Source: Lachnospiraceae bacterium (lineage in GTDB: Bacteria > Bacillota > Clostridia > Lachnospirales > Lachnospiraceae). Taken from it: 64,000 nucleotides of DNA. This document shows, in pieces, positions 41,830 to 52,011 of this stretch (position 1 is its first letter; every line of letters starts with the position of its first letter). The translations under genes were made by a program, and so were the position numbers. The notes under the pieces were generated by a model, which searched no databases, was not told the origin of the DNA, and saw nothing but the letters and a program-made list of their open reading frames with translations. The stretch is taken from the NCBI GenBank assembly GCA_024682835.1, contig JAIKYU010000017.1:82651-146650 (forward strand), written 5' to 3'.

Positions 41830-42935
41830 TGATCAATGTGGTGTGCGGAACCGGGAGTACGGGACGGATCTGCACGGATCGGGCGAAGGAACTGTCCGCA
41901 CAGGGACATGAGGTAAGAATCGCCTACGGCCGCGGCGAGGTGCCGGAGCCATACAGATCCTGTGCCGTCCGCATCGGGAAGGATGCCGATGTGTACCGGC
42001 ATGTGCTGAAGGCGCGCCTGTTTGACGCGGCAGGCTTTGGCAGCAGGCGGGCGACAAAACAGTTTATCCGGTGGGTGCGGGAATATGACCCGGATGAGAT
42101 CCACCTGCACAATCTGCATGGGTATTATATTCATCTGGAGGTGCTGTTTGCGTACCTGCGGACCTGCGGAAAGCGGATCATCTGGACGCTGCATGACTGC
42201 TGGGCGTTTACGGGACATTGCGCGCATTATATGGCGGCATCGTGTGACAAATGGCGGACAGGCTGCTTTTCTCCGTGTCCGGAAAAGGGCAGTTATCCGA
42301 AATGCCTGCTGATCGGCCGCTGCAGGGAAAACTATGAACGTAAGAAGCGCCTGTTTGTCGGAATTCCGAATCTGGAGATTGTCGTTCCGTCAAAGTGGCT
42401 TGCCGGAGAAGTGAAAGCCGGCTTTTTGCGTGCATATCCGGTCGAGGTGATCACCAACTCGATCGATGAGTCTGTTTTCAGACCGACCGGGGGATCCTTT
42501 CGCAGGGATCGTGGTCTGACGGACAGGGTGCTGCTGCTTGGTGTGGCCGGCACGTGGACAAAGCGAAAGGGGCTGGAGGATTTCGTCAGGCTGTCCCGGA
42601 TGCTGGATGACCGGTTTCGGATCGTCCTTGTCGGTGTTGACAGCAAACAGATGCGTAAGCTGCCGGATCGGATCATCGGAATCAGGAGAACGGACAGCCG
42701 GGAAGAGCTGGCTGCGATATACACAGCAGCGGACGTCTTTATCAATCTGACCTATGAGGATAACTATCCGACAGTAAACCTGGAGGCACAGGCCTGCGGC
42801 ACACCGGTGATCACTTATGATACCGGAGGATGCCGGGAGACGATCCGTCTGGAGCAATCGGTTGTGGTGAAGACGGGGGACCTGGAGAGCGTGATCCGCG
42901 AGCTTCGTCGGATGTCGGGGACTGGGAAAGCATAA
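41817..42935 (+). CDS. GT4 family glycosyltransferase, WcaC/WbaZ-like
   Basis: 372 residues. TTG start 13 bases inside the previous gene, preceded by GGGAGAA. NVVCGTGSTGRICTD (N-terminal domain), IHLHNLHGYYIHLE, WTLHDCWAFTGHC and NLTYEDNYPTVNLEAQACG (donor-binding E-x7-E) are typical of WcaC-like GT4 enzymes. Several cysteines (CAHYMAASCDKWRTGC) resemble the conserved Cys region of this branch. It extends the lipid-linked glycan; sugar unknown. Confidence 0.87.
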   Translation: MRILMINVVCGTGSTGRICTDRAKELSAQGHEVRIAYGRGEVPEPYRSCAVRIGKDADVYRHVLKARLFDAAGFGSRRATKQFIRWVREYDPDEIHLHNLHGYYIHLEVLFAYLRTCGKRIIWTLHDCWAFTGHCAHYMAASCDKWRTGCFSPCPEKGSYPKCLLIGRCRENYERKKRLFVGIPNLEIVVPSKWLAGEVKAGFLRAYPVEVITNSIDESVFRPTGGSFRRDRGLTDRVLLLGVAGTWTKRKGLEDFVRLSRMLDDRFRIVLVGVDSKQMRKLPDRIIGIRRTDSREELAAIYTAADVFINLTYEDNYPTVNLEAQACGTPVITYDTGGCRETIRLEQSVVVKTGDLESVIRELRRMSGTGKA

Positions 42936-42966
42936 TGAGAGTGGTGTACTGCGAACGGTCGAAGAG

Positions 42967-44142
42967 ATGAGAATTCTGCACATTGTGATCAACGGCATTT
43001 ATTCTCCGGGTCTGGCCTATCAGGATAATCTTTTGCCCAAATACCATGTGAGGATGGGAAATGAGGTCTTCATCATGGCTTCCTGTCAGGTCTACGATAA
43101 GGAGAAAAAAAAGCTGACGGAGCTGCCGGCCGGAGAAACCGTCACGTCAAACGGAGAGACGCTGATACGTGTTCCTTTCCGGAGAATTATCAATTCCGGG
43201 ATAGCCGCCAGATTGCGTCTGGTTCCTGAAATGGAACAGAAACTGGAGAGAATTACGCCTGATTTTATCATGCTTCACGGGGTGAGCACTTTATCAATCC
43301 CGTCATTGGCACGATATATGAAGAAGCACAAGGAGGTTCGTCTGATTATTGACAATCACGCGGATTTTTCCAACAGCGCCATGAATCCGATATCTCACTA
43401 TCTCCTGCACAGAGGCCTTTGGCGCTGTATGACCCATATCATTGCGCCATACACGGAGACGTTTTACGGGGTGATTCCGGCCAGGGTGGATTTTCTTCGA
43501 AATGAATATCGCGCACCGAAGGAAAAATGTGCTCTGCTCCTGATGGGGGCTGATGACGATCTCGCTCACAAGGCCGCTGATCCCGCTGTGATCCGTGCAG
43601 TCAGGGAAAAGTATCAGGTTGACCAGAGTGATTTCCTGATTGTCACCGGCGGAGCAATCAACGCCAGTAAAAAACAGACGCTGTTGCTGATGCAGGCTGT
43701 GAGACAAATGACAAATAAGCGGCTGAAGCTGTTGATTTTCGGTTCGGTAAGCGGGGAATTGCGGCAGAGTTTTGATGCGTTCGTGGACGGAGTAAAAATC
43801 CAGAATATCGGGTGGCTTCATGCTGACGACACATATCCATTGATTGCGGCCGCCGATCTGGCTGTGTATCCCGGAAGACATTCCACGCTCTGGGAACAGA
43901 CGGTCGGACAGGGGATCCCCATGATCTGTAAATACTGGGATGGAACGACGCATGTGGATATCGGAGGAAATGTCCGGTTTCTGTATCAGGATTCCGCAGC
44001 GGAGATCCGGGAGCAGCTGGAACAGCTTCTTACGGATCCGTCGAGTTACAAAGAGATGAAAAAGGCCGCGGGAGGACACGGCAGGGAACAGTTCCTGTAC
44101 GGTCGGATCGCGGAGCAATGTCTGGCCAGGCGGGGGGCGTGA
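42967..44142 (+). CDS. GT4-like glycosyltransferase
   Basis: 391 residues, GT-B type. The N-terminus has YSPGLAYQDNLLPKYHVRMG, and DNHADFSNSAMNPISHYLLH and the C-terminal GWLHADDTYPLIAAADLAVYPG and TLWEQTVGQGIPMI are found in GT4-like enzymes of capsule loci. The donor-binding glutamate region is less typical than in its neighbours. It starts 31 bases after the previous gene with a weak ribosome site. Codon use is somewhat more AT-rich than upstream genes. Donor and acceptor are unknown. Confidence 0.75.
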   Translation: MRILHIVINGIYSPGLAYQDNLLPKYHVRMGNEVFIMASCQVYDKEKKKLTELPAGETVTSNGETLIRVPFRRIINSGIAARLRLVPEMEQKLERITPDFIMLHGVSTLSIPSLARYMKKHKEVRLIIDNHADFSNSAMNPISHYLLHRGLWRCMTHIIAPYTETFYGVIPARVDFLRNEYRAPKEKCALLLMGADDDLAHKAADPAVIRAVREKYQVDQSDFLIVTGGAINASKKQTLLLMQAVRQMTNKRLKLLIFGSVSGELRQSFDAFVDGVKIQNIGWLHADDTYPLIAAADLAVYPGRHSTLWEQTVGQGIPMICKYWDGTTHVDIGGNVRFLYQDSAAEIREQLEQLLTDPSSYKEMKKAAGGHGREQFLYGRIAEQCLARRGA

Positions 44143-44143
44143 T

Positions 44144-45526
44144 TTGGCAAAGTATCGGCAGGCGCTGATTCTGTATAATATCAAAGAGCGGGAATTCCTC
44201 ATCGCGCAGATGACGGCAGATGTGCTTCGCGAGCAGGGGCTGGCGGACGAGGTGATCATCGGTCAGGTGTATGAGGTGATCTATCATATTTACGACTATG
44301 AGCCGGAACTGGTGATCTCCTGCCTGCCGAGGGATGATTATTCCACAGCCATGTTTACCATGGTCAAGCTTGTTCACCGCTGCGCCTGGGTGAGTATTCC
44401 GCCGGAAGGCTTTATGGCGCTGGAAGCGGGAAAAATGAAGCAGGTGACCGGGTTTAACCGCCAGCCGAAGGAACTGGTGGACCGGGTGATGTTCTGGGGA
44501 AGCGGGCTTGCGAAGGCGGCTGGTCAATTGATGCTGGAAAACGGTAAGATCTCATCCGGGGAGAGAATCGGGATTTTCGGATATCTGCCGTATGAGGACG
44601 GGGTGATCCGTAAGTACCGTGAGGAGACGGAACAGGTACGACAGATCAAAAAACGGACGGGGGAATATCGAAGGACCGTGATGGCGGTCACAGCCAGGAT
44701 GGCGATACCGGTTCCCCTGCAGGAGTTTGAAAAGCTCTATGATCCCAACGACCGGGAACAGAACGAACGGGTTCGGAAGAGGCATAACTCGAATGAGTAT
44801 TTCGCGGACCGGTATATCCAGCTGCTGAAAAAGGTTGCGGAACAGAATGAGGACATCCTGTTTCTGATCAAGCTCCATCCGAGAGATATTCGGACGATGC
44901 ATGCCCGGGATCTGCAGAAAACCAGATTTGATGAACTGAAATCCGTTCCCAATATCTGCCTGATTGATGAGCCTGTACAGATTTCCACGTACTTTGACTG
45001 CATTGATCTGCTGATCCATTACGGATCCACGACGGCAATGGAGGCGTATATTTACGGCATACCCACCATCGGGATCATGAATGACCATCCCGACACGCAG
45101 TATGATTCTCTGGGACGGGCGAATTTCTATGCGGACAGACGATTTGACGTCGGCCGGGCAGCGGAGGTATCCGCATGTGTCCGGCAGGGACTGTCATTTG
45201 ACGGAAATGAGGAGACGGCGAAGGCGCTGAAACGATATATGAATTACCGGGAGGGGGAACCCTATCAGCCTTCGCTTTTGCTGGCAGAACAGATCCGGAA
45301 GCTCCCCGAGTCGCAGCTTCTCTCGACCGGGGATCCGGAGGTGAGGACGGCGCTGGGAAGACGGAATGCGCTCAAGTGCAGGTTTGTTTTTCGCCTGCGC
45401 AGGATGAAGGGTCTGTTCACCGGACATAAGGATGAGAGCATGCGGATTCTGAGCTGGCTGAAGCGGTATCGCGAAGCATGCAGGGGGCGGGTTACGGCAT
45501 TGCCCCCGAACGGATCGAGTCAGTAA
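44144..45526 (+). CDS. Surface carbohydrate biosynthesis protein (GT-B / capsule synthesis-like)
   Basis: 460 residues. TTG start 1 base after the previous stop, with GGGGGG in the preceding end. The region FLIKLHPRDIRTMHARDL and DLLIHYGSTTAMEAYIYGIPTIG matches the KpsS/CMP-NeuAc-transferase-like fold of proteins annotated as surface carbohydrate biosynthesis proteins. These are probably glycosyltransferases with GT-B fold. In nonulosonate loci, they are often the sialic acid-like transferase, which fits the pseC gene that follows. The basic C-terminal 60 residues may bind membrane. Activity is inferred only from fold-like motifs. Confidence 0.7.
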   Translation: MAKYRQALILYNIKEREFLIAQMTADVLREQGLADEVIIGQVYEVIYHIYDYEPELVISCLPRDDYSTAMFTMVKLVHRCAWVSIPPEGFMALEAGKMKQVTGFNRQPKELVDRVMFWGSGLAKAAGQLMLENGKISSGERIGIFGYLPYEDGVIRKYREETEQVRQIKKRTGEYRRTVMAVTARMAIPVPLQEFEKLYDPNDREQNERVRKRHNSNEYFADRYIQLLKKVAEQNEDILFLIKLHPRDIRTMHARDLQKTRFDELKSVPNICLIDEPVQISTYFDCIDLLIHYGSTTAMEAYIYGIPTIGIMNDHPDTQYDSLGRANFYADRRFDVGRAAEVSACVRQGLSFDGNEETAKALKRYMNYREGEPYQPSLLLAEQIRKLPESQLLSTGDPEVRTALGRRNALKCRFVFRLRRMKGLFTGHKDESMRILSWLKRYREACRGRVTALPPNGSSQ

Positions 45527-45558
45527 ACAGGTGATTTTGTTTAGTGGAGGATAAAACA

Positions 45559-46758
45559 ATGGCGGAAAGACTGGCAATTCAGGGTGGATATCCCGTGCGC
45601 GGCAGCAAGCTTTACTACGGAAGGCAATGGATTGACGGGGAGGATGTGCGCGCGGTAGAGGAGACGCTGAAAAGTGATTTTATCACCTGCGGGCCGAAGG
45701 TGGAGGAAGCGGAAAGAATGCTGGAGGACGTCACCGGGAGCAAGCATGCCGTCGTGGTATCCAACGGTACGGCAGCACTGCATTGCGCCTGTCTGGCCGC
45801 CGGAATCGGCGAGGGAGATGAGGTGATTACCACGCCCCTGACCTTCGCGGCCAGTGCCAACTGCGCCCTCTACTGCGGAGCAAGACCTGTTTTTGCCGAT
45901 GTGGATCCGGAGACCTACAACATCGATCCGGCAAGCATTGAGGCACATATCACGGAGAGGACAAAGGCGGTGGTTGCGGTGGACTTCACCGGACAGGCCG
46001 TAAAGCACAAGGAGATTCGGGAGCTCTGTGACAGACACCATCTGGTCTTCATAGAGGACGCAGCCCATGCCATCGGCACGAGATATGACGGAAAGCCGGT
46101 GGGAAGCCTGGCGGATATGACCTGCTTTTCTTTCCATCCGGTAAAAACCGTTACCGCAGGCGAAGGCGGGGCCGTTACCACCAATGATGATGCCCTGTAT
46201 CAGAAGCTGGTCCTTTTCCATACGCACGGAATCACGCACGACGAGGATTTGATGGAGGAAGCGCCCCACGAAGGTCCCTGGTATTATGAGCAGATTATGC
46301 TGGGCTTTAATTACCGGATGACGGATTTTCAGGCGGCACTTCTGTGCAGCCAGCTGACAAAACTGGACCACTTCAAGAAGCGGAGACAGGAGATTGTCAA
46401 CCGCTATAACGAGGCGTTTGCCGATATTCCCGGTATCATCGTTCAGAAGGAAATACCGGAATCCGATACCTGCAGGCATCTGTATATCATCCGCATCGAT
46501 CCGGGGAAGCTTACCTGCACCAGAAGACAGTTTGTGGATGCCCTGAAGGCAGAGAATATCCAGCCGCAGATTCATTATGTTCCGGTGTACTGGTTTCCCT
46601 ATTACCGCCATCTGGGTTACGAAAAGGGGCTGTGCCCGAAGGCGGAGGAAATCTATGCGGGCATCATGAGCATACCGCTCTTCCCGAGAATGACGGATCA
46701 GGACGTGGAGGATGTGATTCACGCGGTGCGCAAGGTGACGGATCACTACCGGAAATAG
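45559..46758 (+). CDS. pseC: UDP-4-amino-4,6-dideoxy-N-acetyl-altrosamine transaminase type enzyme (PseC-like)
   Basis: 399 residues; ATG 45559 with GGAGG eight bases upstream. PLP lysine Lys196 in SFHPVKTVTAGEGGAV, Asp167 in FIEDAAHAIGT. GPWYYEQIMLGFNYRMTD and LFHTHGITHDEDLM are PseC hallmarks. PseC aminates the 4-keto-6-deoxy product of PseB on the pseudaminic acid route. PseB, PseH, PseG, PseI and PseF are not seen nearby, but a pseudaminate-associated methylase (48137), DUF4910 protein and SpsF-like gene follow. The product may therefore be a related 4-amino-6-deoxy sugar rather than pseudaminate itself. Confidence 0.85.
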   Translation: MAERLAIQGGYPVRGSKLYYGRQWIDGEDVRAVEETLKSDFITCGPKVEEAERMLEDVTGSKHAVVVSNGTAALHCACLAAGIGEGDEVITTPLTFAASANCALYCGARPVFADVDPETYNIDPASIEAHITERTKAVVAVDFTGQAVKHKEIRELCDRHHLVFIEDAAHAIGTRYDGKPVGSLADMTCFSFHPVKTVTAGEGGAVTTNDDALYQKLVLFHTHGITHDEDLMEEAPHEGPWYYEQIMLGFNYRMTDFQAALLCSQLTKLDHFKKRRQEIVNRYNEAFADIPGIIVQKEIPESDTCRHLYIIRIDPGKLTCTRRQFVDALKAENIQPQIHYVPVYWFPYYRHLGYEKGLCPKAEEIYAGIMSIPLFPRMTDQDVEDVIHAVRKVTDHYRK

Positions 46759-46792
46759 AAGAGACTACAGAGGCAAAGGGGAAAACAGACAT

Positions 46793-48097
46793 ATGCAAAA
46801 TGACATCGGAAGAGAAATGTATGACATCGCGGAGAGAATTTTCCCGATTAACCGCAGTCTGACCGGAGAGGGCGTCCGGGAGACGCTCCGCATCCTGAAG
46901 GAGTATCTGCCGGAGCTTGAAGTATTTGAAGTGCCGAGCGGGACCCCGGTTTTTGACTGGGTGGTTCCGAGGGAATGGGAATGCACGGATGCCTACATTG
47001 AGGATATGGAAGGAAACCGGATCATCGATTACAGAAAGCTGAATCTCCATGTTGTGGGCTATTCGCTTCCGATGGATGAGGTGCTGGAATGGGATCGACT
47101 GAAGGAACTGATCTACACGCAGCCGGATCAGCCGGAGGTAACGCCGTATATCACGTCCTATTATGAAGAACGATCCGGATTCTGTATGCCCGAAAATCTG
47201 AAACAGCAGCTGGAAGAAAAGGGAGGCCGTTATCATGCCGTGATAAAGAGCAGGCTTTTTAACGGCTCGCTGACCTATGGGGAATGCATCCTGCCCGGGG
47301 AGAGTGAAAAGGAGATTTTTATTTCGACCTATGTCTGTCATCCGTCCATGGCGAATAATGAGTGTTCGGGTCCCGCGCTTGCGGTTCGGCTGGCCAAATG
47401 GGTGAAGGAAAGAAAGCATAAGTATACCTACCGCTTCGTCTTTCTGCCGGAGACAATCGGAAGTATCACCTATCTGTCCGGGCATTACCGGGAGTTGAAA
47501 AAGAATACGCTGGCGGGCTTTGTCGTGTCCTGTGTCGGCGACGACCGCGCCTACTCGATGGTGGAGAGCAGATACGGAAACACGCTGACGGACCGGCTTT
47601 TGCGGAACGTGCTGAGCTGCATAGACCCGGGGTACCGGCATTATACCTATCTGGACAGAGGATCGGACGAAAGGCAGTATAATGCACCGGGAATCGATCT
47701 GCCGGTGTGTACCTTCAGCCGGTCCAAATACGGAAAGTATCCGGAATACCACACGTCGGCGGATGATATGCGGCTGATTTCCTCTTCGGGTTTTGCGGGC
47801 AGCTTCCGTGTGATGACAAGGTGCATGGAAATTCTGGAGAAAAATGAGAATTATCTGGTACGGGTTCTGTGCGAACCGATGCTGAGTAAACGGAATCTGC
47901 AGAGCACCATCAGCAGAAAGGGAACCTATGAAAAAGTGAAGCGCTTAAGGAACTTTATTGCGTATGCAGACGGTACGAATGATCTGCTGGAAATTGCAGA
48001 CCGGATTCATGAAAGTGCCTATGATCTGCTGCCGATTGTCAAAGAACTTCGAGAGGTCGGGGTTCTGGGTGTCTGTGAGGAAGGGAACGGATGCTGA
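46793..48097 (+). CDS. DUF4910 domain protein (M28-like aminopeptidase fold)
   Basis: 434 residues. It starts with IAERIFPINRSLTGEGVRETL, the DUF4910/DUF2172 signature, and keeps the M28-like metal pattern: TYVCHPSMANNECSGP, FLPETIGS, SCVGDDRAY, and PEYHTSADD. A C-terminal winged-helix-like part follows. These proteins are common in nonulosonic acid and other surface sugar loci, where their substrate is unknown; deacylation or peptide cleavage is possible. It lies between pseC and a pseudaminate-associated methylase. Confidence 0.82.
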   Translation: MQNDIGREMYDIAERIFPINRSLTGEGVRETLRILKEYLPELEVFEVPSGTPVFDWVVPREWECTDAYIEDMEGNRIIDYRKLNLHVVGYSLPMDEVLEWDRLKELIYTQPDQPEVTPYITSYYEERSGFCMPENLKQQLEEKGGRYHAVIKSRLFNGSLTYGECILPGESEKEIFISTYVCHPSMANNECSGPALAVRLAKWVKERKHKYTYRFVFLPETIGSITYLSGHYRELKKNTLAGFVVSCVGDDRAYSMVESRYGNTLTDRLLRNVLSCIDPGYRHYTYLDRGSDERQYNAPGIDLPVCTFSRSKYGKYPEYHTSADDMRLISSSGFAGSFRVMTRCMEILEKNENYLVRVLCEPMLSKRNLQSTISRKGTYEKVKRLRNFIAYADGTNDLLEIADRIHESAYDLLPIVKELREVGVLGVCEEGNGC

Positions 48098-48136
48098 TGT
48101 CAAAACGATTCGGTCGGGAAACCGGAAAGGAGAAAC

Positions 48137-48763
48137 ATGGAGTATAAGACAGAACAGGAATCATTCTGGGCGCAGTCTTTTGGAAACGAGTATACGATGC
48201 GCAGCGGCAGTGAAAAGAAAATTGCGGCGAAAACAGCGATGTTTGCGGATATTCTCAGAAGAACAGAGGGCGTTCAATCCTGTCTTGAGCTCGGCGCGAA
48301 TAAGGGGACAAACCTGATTGCCTTAAAGCGCCTCATACCGGGCGTCAGACTGGAGGCGGTTGAAATCAATCAACAGGCTGCTGAAACCTGTGAAAAAATC
48401 GAAGGGGTCAAAGTGTTCTGCGGCTCCATATTTGATTATCCCATCAGGGAGAATGCTTTCGATCTGGTATTCACAAGGGGCGTATTGATTCACATTAACC
48501 CGGACAATCTGAAGGACGTGTACCACACCTTGTATCAGTGTTCCTCAAAATATATCATGGTCGCCGAGTATTACAATCCAACGCCTGTTGAAGTCGATTA
48601 TCGCGGCTATCAGGGGAAGCTGTTCAAGAGAGATTTTGCCGGTGAAATCATGGATCTGTACCCGGACGTCGAGTTGATCGACTACAAATTCGTATACGAA
48701 AGAGATCCCAATTTCCCCGGAGATGATATTACCTGGTTTCTGTTAAGAAAGAAAACGAAATAA
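48137..48763 (+). CDS. SAM-dependent methyltransferase, pseudaminic acid biosynthesis-associated methylase type
   Basis: 208 residues. ATG 48137 has AAAGGAG upstream. EQESFWAQSFGNEYTMR at the start, SCLELGANKGTNLIALK (SAM-binding glycine loop), VFTRGVLIHINPDNL and AEYYNPTPVEVDYRG match the methylases linked to pseudaminic acid clusters. It probably methylates a nonulosonate or related amino sugar. Base use is more AT-rich than the surrounding genes, hinting at separate origin. It supports reading 45559-54556 as a nonulosonate-like group. Confidence 0.85.
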   Translation: MEYKTEQESFWAQSFGNEYTMRSGSEKKIAAKTAMFADILRRTEGVQSCLELGANKGTNLIALKRLIPGVRLEAVEINQQAAETCEKIEGVKVFCGSIFDYPIRENAFDLVFTRGVLIHINPDNLKDVYHTLYQCSSKYIMVAEYYNPTPVEVDYRGYQGKLFKRDFAGEIMDLYPDVELIDYKFVYERDPNFPGDDITWFLLRKKTK

Positions 48764-48766
48764 CCG

Positions 48767-50581
48767 GTGAAAAGGAAAATATGCCTGTTTGGTGCCGGAG
48801 AAGGAAGCGATGTCTCCCTGTATTTCATTCCGGGCATCATTTCGGTGACAATAACCCTGTTTTTGCTTAGAGGTCTTGCGCTGACGACTCCGAGATATGA
48901 AATGCGATCGGCAGCGCTTGCTGTATTGTGCAGTGTTGCCTGGATCGCCGCCTTTGTGATCAATCAGAGAAGGCTTTCCTGCGGACAGCCGGACGGGGCT
49001 TCGATCCGATGCGGGTGGGTGATCCCGCTTCTGCTGGGCATCATCATCGCCCTGTATCTGGTATCCGTCGTGTGGGGAAGCGGTTATCTGTCGCTTGCTC
49101 CCTTTGAAAGAATTGACAACGGGACGCAGCACAGGGATAATCTGCTCCACAGCGCGATCGCGGAGAGCTGCAGAAGATCCATGTTCCCCTCTACACTGGT
49201 TAATGATGAGCGTTATCACTCCTATCATACCTTCAGTCATATGCTGATCGGAAGAATCGCGGGACTTATGGGTATGCCGTCATTTATCGTCTACAATTAT
49301 CTGTACCCGGTGATCTTTCTGCCGTTGTTTGTTTTTTCCGTCCTGACCGCGGTTTCTTCAGCAAAGCGTTACTTTGAAGATCACGCGAATCTCTGCGCGG
49401 CAGATATCGCGATCATCTCACTGTGTATGACGGGTGCATTCCGTGATATGAGCCGGTACGGCGTCTGGAAGGCGAGCTGTATCATCAGTGAATCATTTCT
49501 GATCTCGGTAACCATGGCGTCATTCTTCTATGCGCTGACATTTTGGCTCCTGAAGCGTTATCCGGGCGGGGGCAAGATTTCCCGCCTGTACTGCGTGTTC
49601 GGCATACCGGCCATCATCTTTCTGGTGTCCTGGGCAAAGGTGTCGGTGGGATTTCTTTTTGCCGCGGCGATCATGTACTACCTCGTCAGGTTGCATGCCG
49701 GGGATCTTCGATGCTGGCTTCTGTGCGTTTATTATTCGGGTGTTTTTCTGGTTGCCTGCAGACTGTTTAACTACACGAAGGGAGATATCGGAGGCGCTGT
49801 CTCGTCGAGATTCCAGTGGCTGGCATTTGCAAGGTATTGCGGGGGAACGTCCGGGTATATGAAGCATATGGCGATTCTGTCCCTGACAGCGGTGGTGTTT
49901 ATCGTACTGGAATGCCGGCGCAGCCGTTTCACCGGTAAGGATGTGATAAACGGCAGAACAGTATGGGTGGAAATGATCCTGTTAATCACCGTATTGGGAT
50001 TTCTGCCCGGCCTGGTGATGGATATCAAAGGGGGATCCGCGGCGTATTTTTCCATGGCAGTGGAAGAACCGGCTCTTCTTTTGCTTTGCGGACACGATTA
50101 CATGCCGGGAGAAAAGGCGGTCAGGCGATGGGCGGTTCCGATCGTCAGTGCCTGTTTGGTTCTGTGGGCGGTATGGATGGGATATGATCACCGGGCAGAA
50201 TCGCCGTTTTCGTATATCACCGGAGAGCATGACACCCATCTCAGCGAGACGCTTCTTGAGATTCGCAGCGAGGTGGGAAGGCATCCATCCCGATACACCA
50301 TTTATCTGGATGAAGATTCTGTTGTGGAAGCCGCTTTTCCTGCGGGACAATCCGGGATCTTTGTCTGTCAGGCCATGACCGGAGTCGGTGTGATCAACGC
50401 GACCTACCACCATGACGGTAAGAATTATACATTCACCGGCGAGGTTTATACCGGAGGGCAGGTGTGCGAAAACGACCGGTTAAGCCTGGATGAGGCGATC
50501 AGACTGGCAGCGGAAAGAGGGAAAAAGCATATCGTGCGTATTCTGGCATCGGGATACGAAACCATCGATTGCGGGGGGTAA
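48767..50581 (+). CDS. Polytopic membrane protein, GT-C-like, unknown function
   Basis: 604 residues with about eleven transmembrane segments. The GTG start is 3 bases after the methylase stop. DNGTQHRDNLLHSAIAES in the first large loop and YHSYHTFSHMLIGRIAG resemble the acceptor/donor loops of GT-C-like membrane proteins. A small soluble part with DEDSVVEAAFP follows the last segment. I do not recognise a specific family. It may be a polymerase-like or external glycosyltransferase; that is inference from topology and position. Confidence 0.65.
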   Translation: MKRKICLFGAGEGSDVSLYFIPGIISVTITLFLLRGLALTTPRYEMRSAALAVLCSVAWIAAFVINQRRLSCGQPDGASIRCGWVIPLLLGIIIALYLVSVVWGSGYLSLAPFERIDNGTQHRDNLLHSAIAESCRRSMFPSTLVNDERYHSYHTFSHMLIGRIAGLMGMPSFIVYNYLYPVIFLPLFVFSVLTAVSSAKRYFEDHANLCAADIAIISLCMTGAFRDMSRYGVWKASCIISESFLISVTMASFFYALTFWLLKRYPGGGKISRLYCVFGIPAIIFLVSWAKVSVGFLFAAAIMYYLVRLHAGDLRCWLLCVYYSGVFLVACRLFNYTKGDIGGAVSSRFQWLAFARYCGGTSGYMKHMAILSLTAVVFIVLECRRSRFTGKDVINGRTVWVEMILLITVLGFLPGLVMDIKGGSAAYFSMAVEEPALLLLCGHDYMPGEKAVRRWAVPIVSACLVLWAVWMGYDHRAESPFSYITGEHDTHLSETLLEIRSEVGRHPSRYTIYLDEDSVVEAAFPAGQSGIFVCQAMTGVGVINATYHHDGKNYTFTGEVYTGGQVCENDRLSLDEAIRLAAERGKKHIVRILASGYETIDCGG

Positions 50582-50583
50582 AG

Positions 50584-52011
50584 ATGGAAAACGTTTTGTT
50601 AGTGGGATTCGGCAGCAAATACAGCTTTACGGCGAACAGATTCCGGCTCATCAAGGAGCGGCTCGGGATTCGAAACAGTTATCTGGTATCGCCGCATCCG
50701 GAGGATCGGGAGCTTCTGGCGGGCGAAATGCGGGCAGTTCTTCGGTATGCAAAGGTGTTTGCCGGGGATTACGGGGATTATGTCATCGACGAGGATCCGC
50801 TTCAGGACGGGATCCTGGATGCTTCGGCAAAATATGCAATGGAAACTGTCTACATGATGCAGCGGCACGGCTGGCGCTACGACAGCTTCACCCGCTGCAA
50901 GAATCTCTATTTTCGTCATCTGAAATACTGGGATTCCTTTTTGAGAAAGAAAAGCATTGACTATGTCTTCTTTCATTCGGTGCCGCACGAGATTTTTGAC
51001 TTTGTGATCTATCAGCTCTGCAAAGTGCACGGAATTCCGATGTGCTTCGGTGACAATCTGCATGAATACCGGGAGGGGGAAACCGTCAAGAGGTACTACA
51101 CGACGGATTATTATTATTCGGAACCGACCTGGCTGGATGATGTATACCGGGAGGTGAAGGAAGCCTGCGCAGACGGGGGCGAGGTAAGCCTCCCGGAGGA
51201 TCAGGAGCGGCTGTTTCAGGGATTTCTGAAAAACGCGAAGAATCCGGCGACCAGCGTCAACCGGAAGGGATGGGCCGGGTTGATGGAAGAGATCCGTCGC
51301 TACTACACTTCCTCCAGATTGCGCTGGACCAATCCGCTTCGTCAGGGATACGCCCTGTATCAGACAAAACAGCTCCAGAAGCATTACAATCAATATGCGG
51401 TCTATCCGGATTATTCGGACCGGTATATTTATGTTCCGCTTCATTATTTCCCGGAGTGTACCACGTTTCCCCAGGGAGGCGGACTGTACGGAGACCAGAT
51501 CCTGATGATAGATATCCTGGCTCACGCCGCCGGGGAAGGAACCTATATCTACGTCAAGGAGCACCCGACGCAGATTATTTTTGGAAGGAAGAAGGAGTTT
51601 TACGATAGCCTTGCTGCCATTCCGAATGTGAAGCTCATCCGGACGGATACCGTTCAATACGAGATTATTGCGCACAGTATGGCCGTCTCCACTCTGACCG
51701 GCACCACAGGCTATGAGTGCCAGTATATGGGGAAACCGTTTCTGATGTTCGGATACTACATCACCAGGTATGCGCCGGGAACCCTGTTTGTTCGAAATGT
51801 GGAGGATTGCAAAAAGGCATTAGAGGAGATCCGGAAAGGGGAGCAGGGGAGATTTACGGAGCGCGACATCCGTATCTATCTGAAATTTGTCGAGGGCGTC
51901 GCCATCCGGGAGAGAACCTGCACGGATGAGGTATTTACGGATTATATCGACCGTGTGACAGAAAAGAACCGGGTAAAACCGGAGAAGGAGAGTCAGGCTC
52001 ATGGAATTTGA
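50584..52011 (+). CDS. Capsule polysaccharide synthesis-like protein (KpsS/LipB-type GT-B)
   Basis: 475 residues from ATG 50584, preceded by GGGGGGT; in-frame TTG 50569 is possible. The C-terminal half (YIYVPLHYFPECTTFPQGG, YIYVKEHPTQIIFG, STLTGTTGYECQYMGKPFLMFG) matches capsule synthesis proteins of the KpsS/LipB and WcbO type, with HPTQ equivalent to the catalytic HP motif. Some are 3-deoxy-manno-octulosonate or sialic acid transferases. The N-terminal half is not recognised. It probably transfers an acidic sugar in the cytoplasm. The end overlaps the AAC(3)-like gene by 11 bases. Confidence 0.7.
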   Translation: MENVLLVGFGSKYSFTANRFRLIKERLGIRNSYLVSPHPEDRELLAGEMRAVLRYAKVFAGDYGDYVIDEDPLQDGILDASAKYAMETVYMMQRHGWRYDSFTRCKNLYFRHLKYWDSFLRKKSIDYVFFHSVPHEIFDFVIYQLCKVHGIPMCFGDNLHEYREGETVKRYYTTDYYYSEPTWLDDVYREVKEACADGGEVSLPEDQERLFQGFLKNAKNPATSVNRKGWAGLMEEIRRYYTSSRLRWTNPLRQGYALYQTKQLQKHYNQYAVYPDYSDRYIYVPLHYFPECTTFPQGGGLYGDQILMIDILAHAAGEGTYIYVKEHPTQIIFGRKKEFYDSLAAIPNVKLIRTDTVQYEIIAHSMAVSTLTGTTGYECQYMGKPFLMFGYYITRYAPGTLFVRNVEDCKKALEEIRKGEQGRFTERDIRIYLKFVEGVAIRERTCTDEVFTDYIDRVTEKNRVKPEKESQAHGI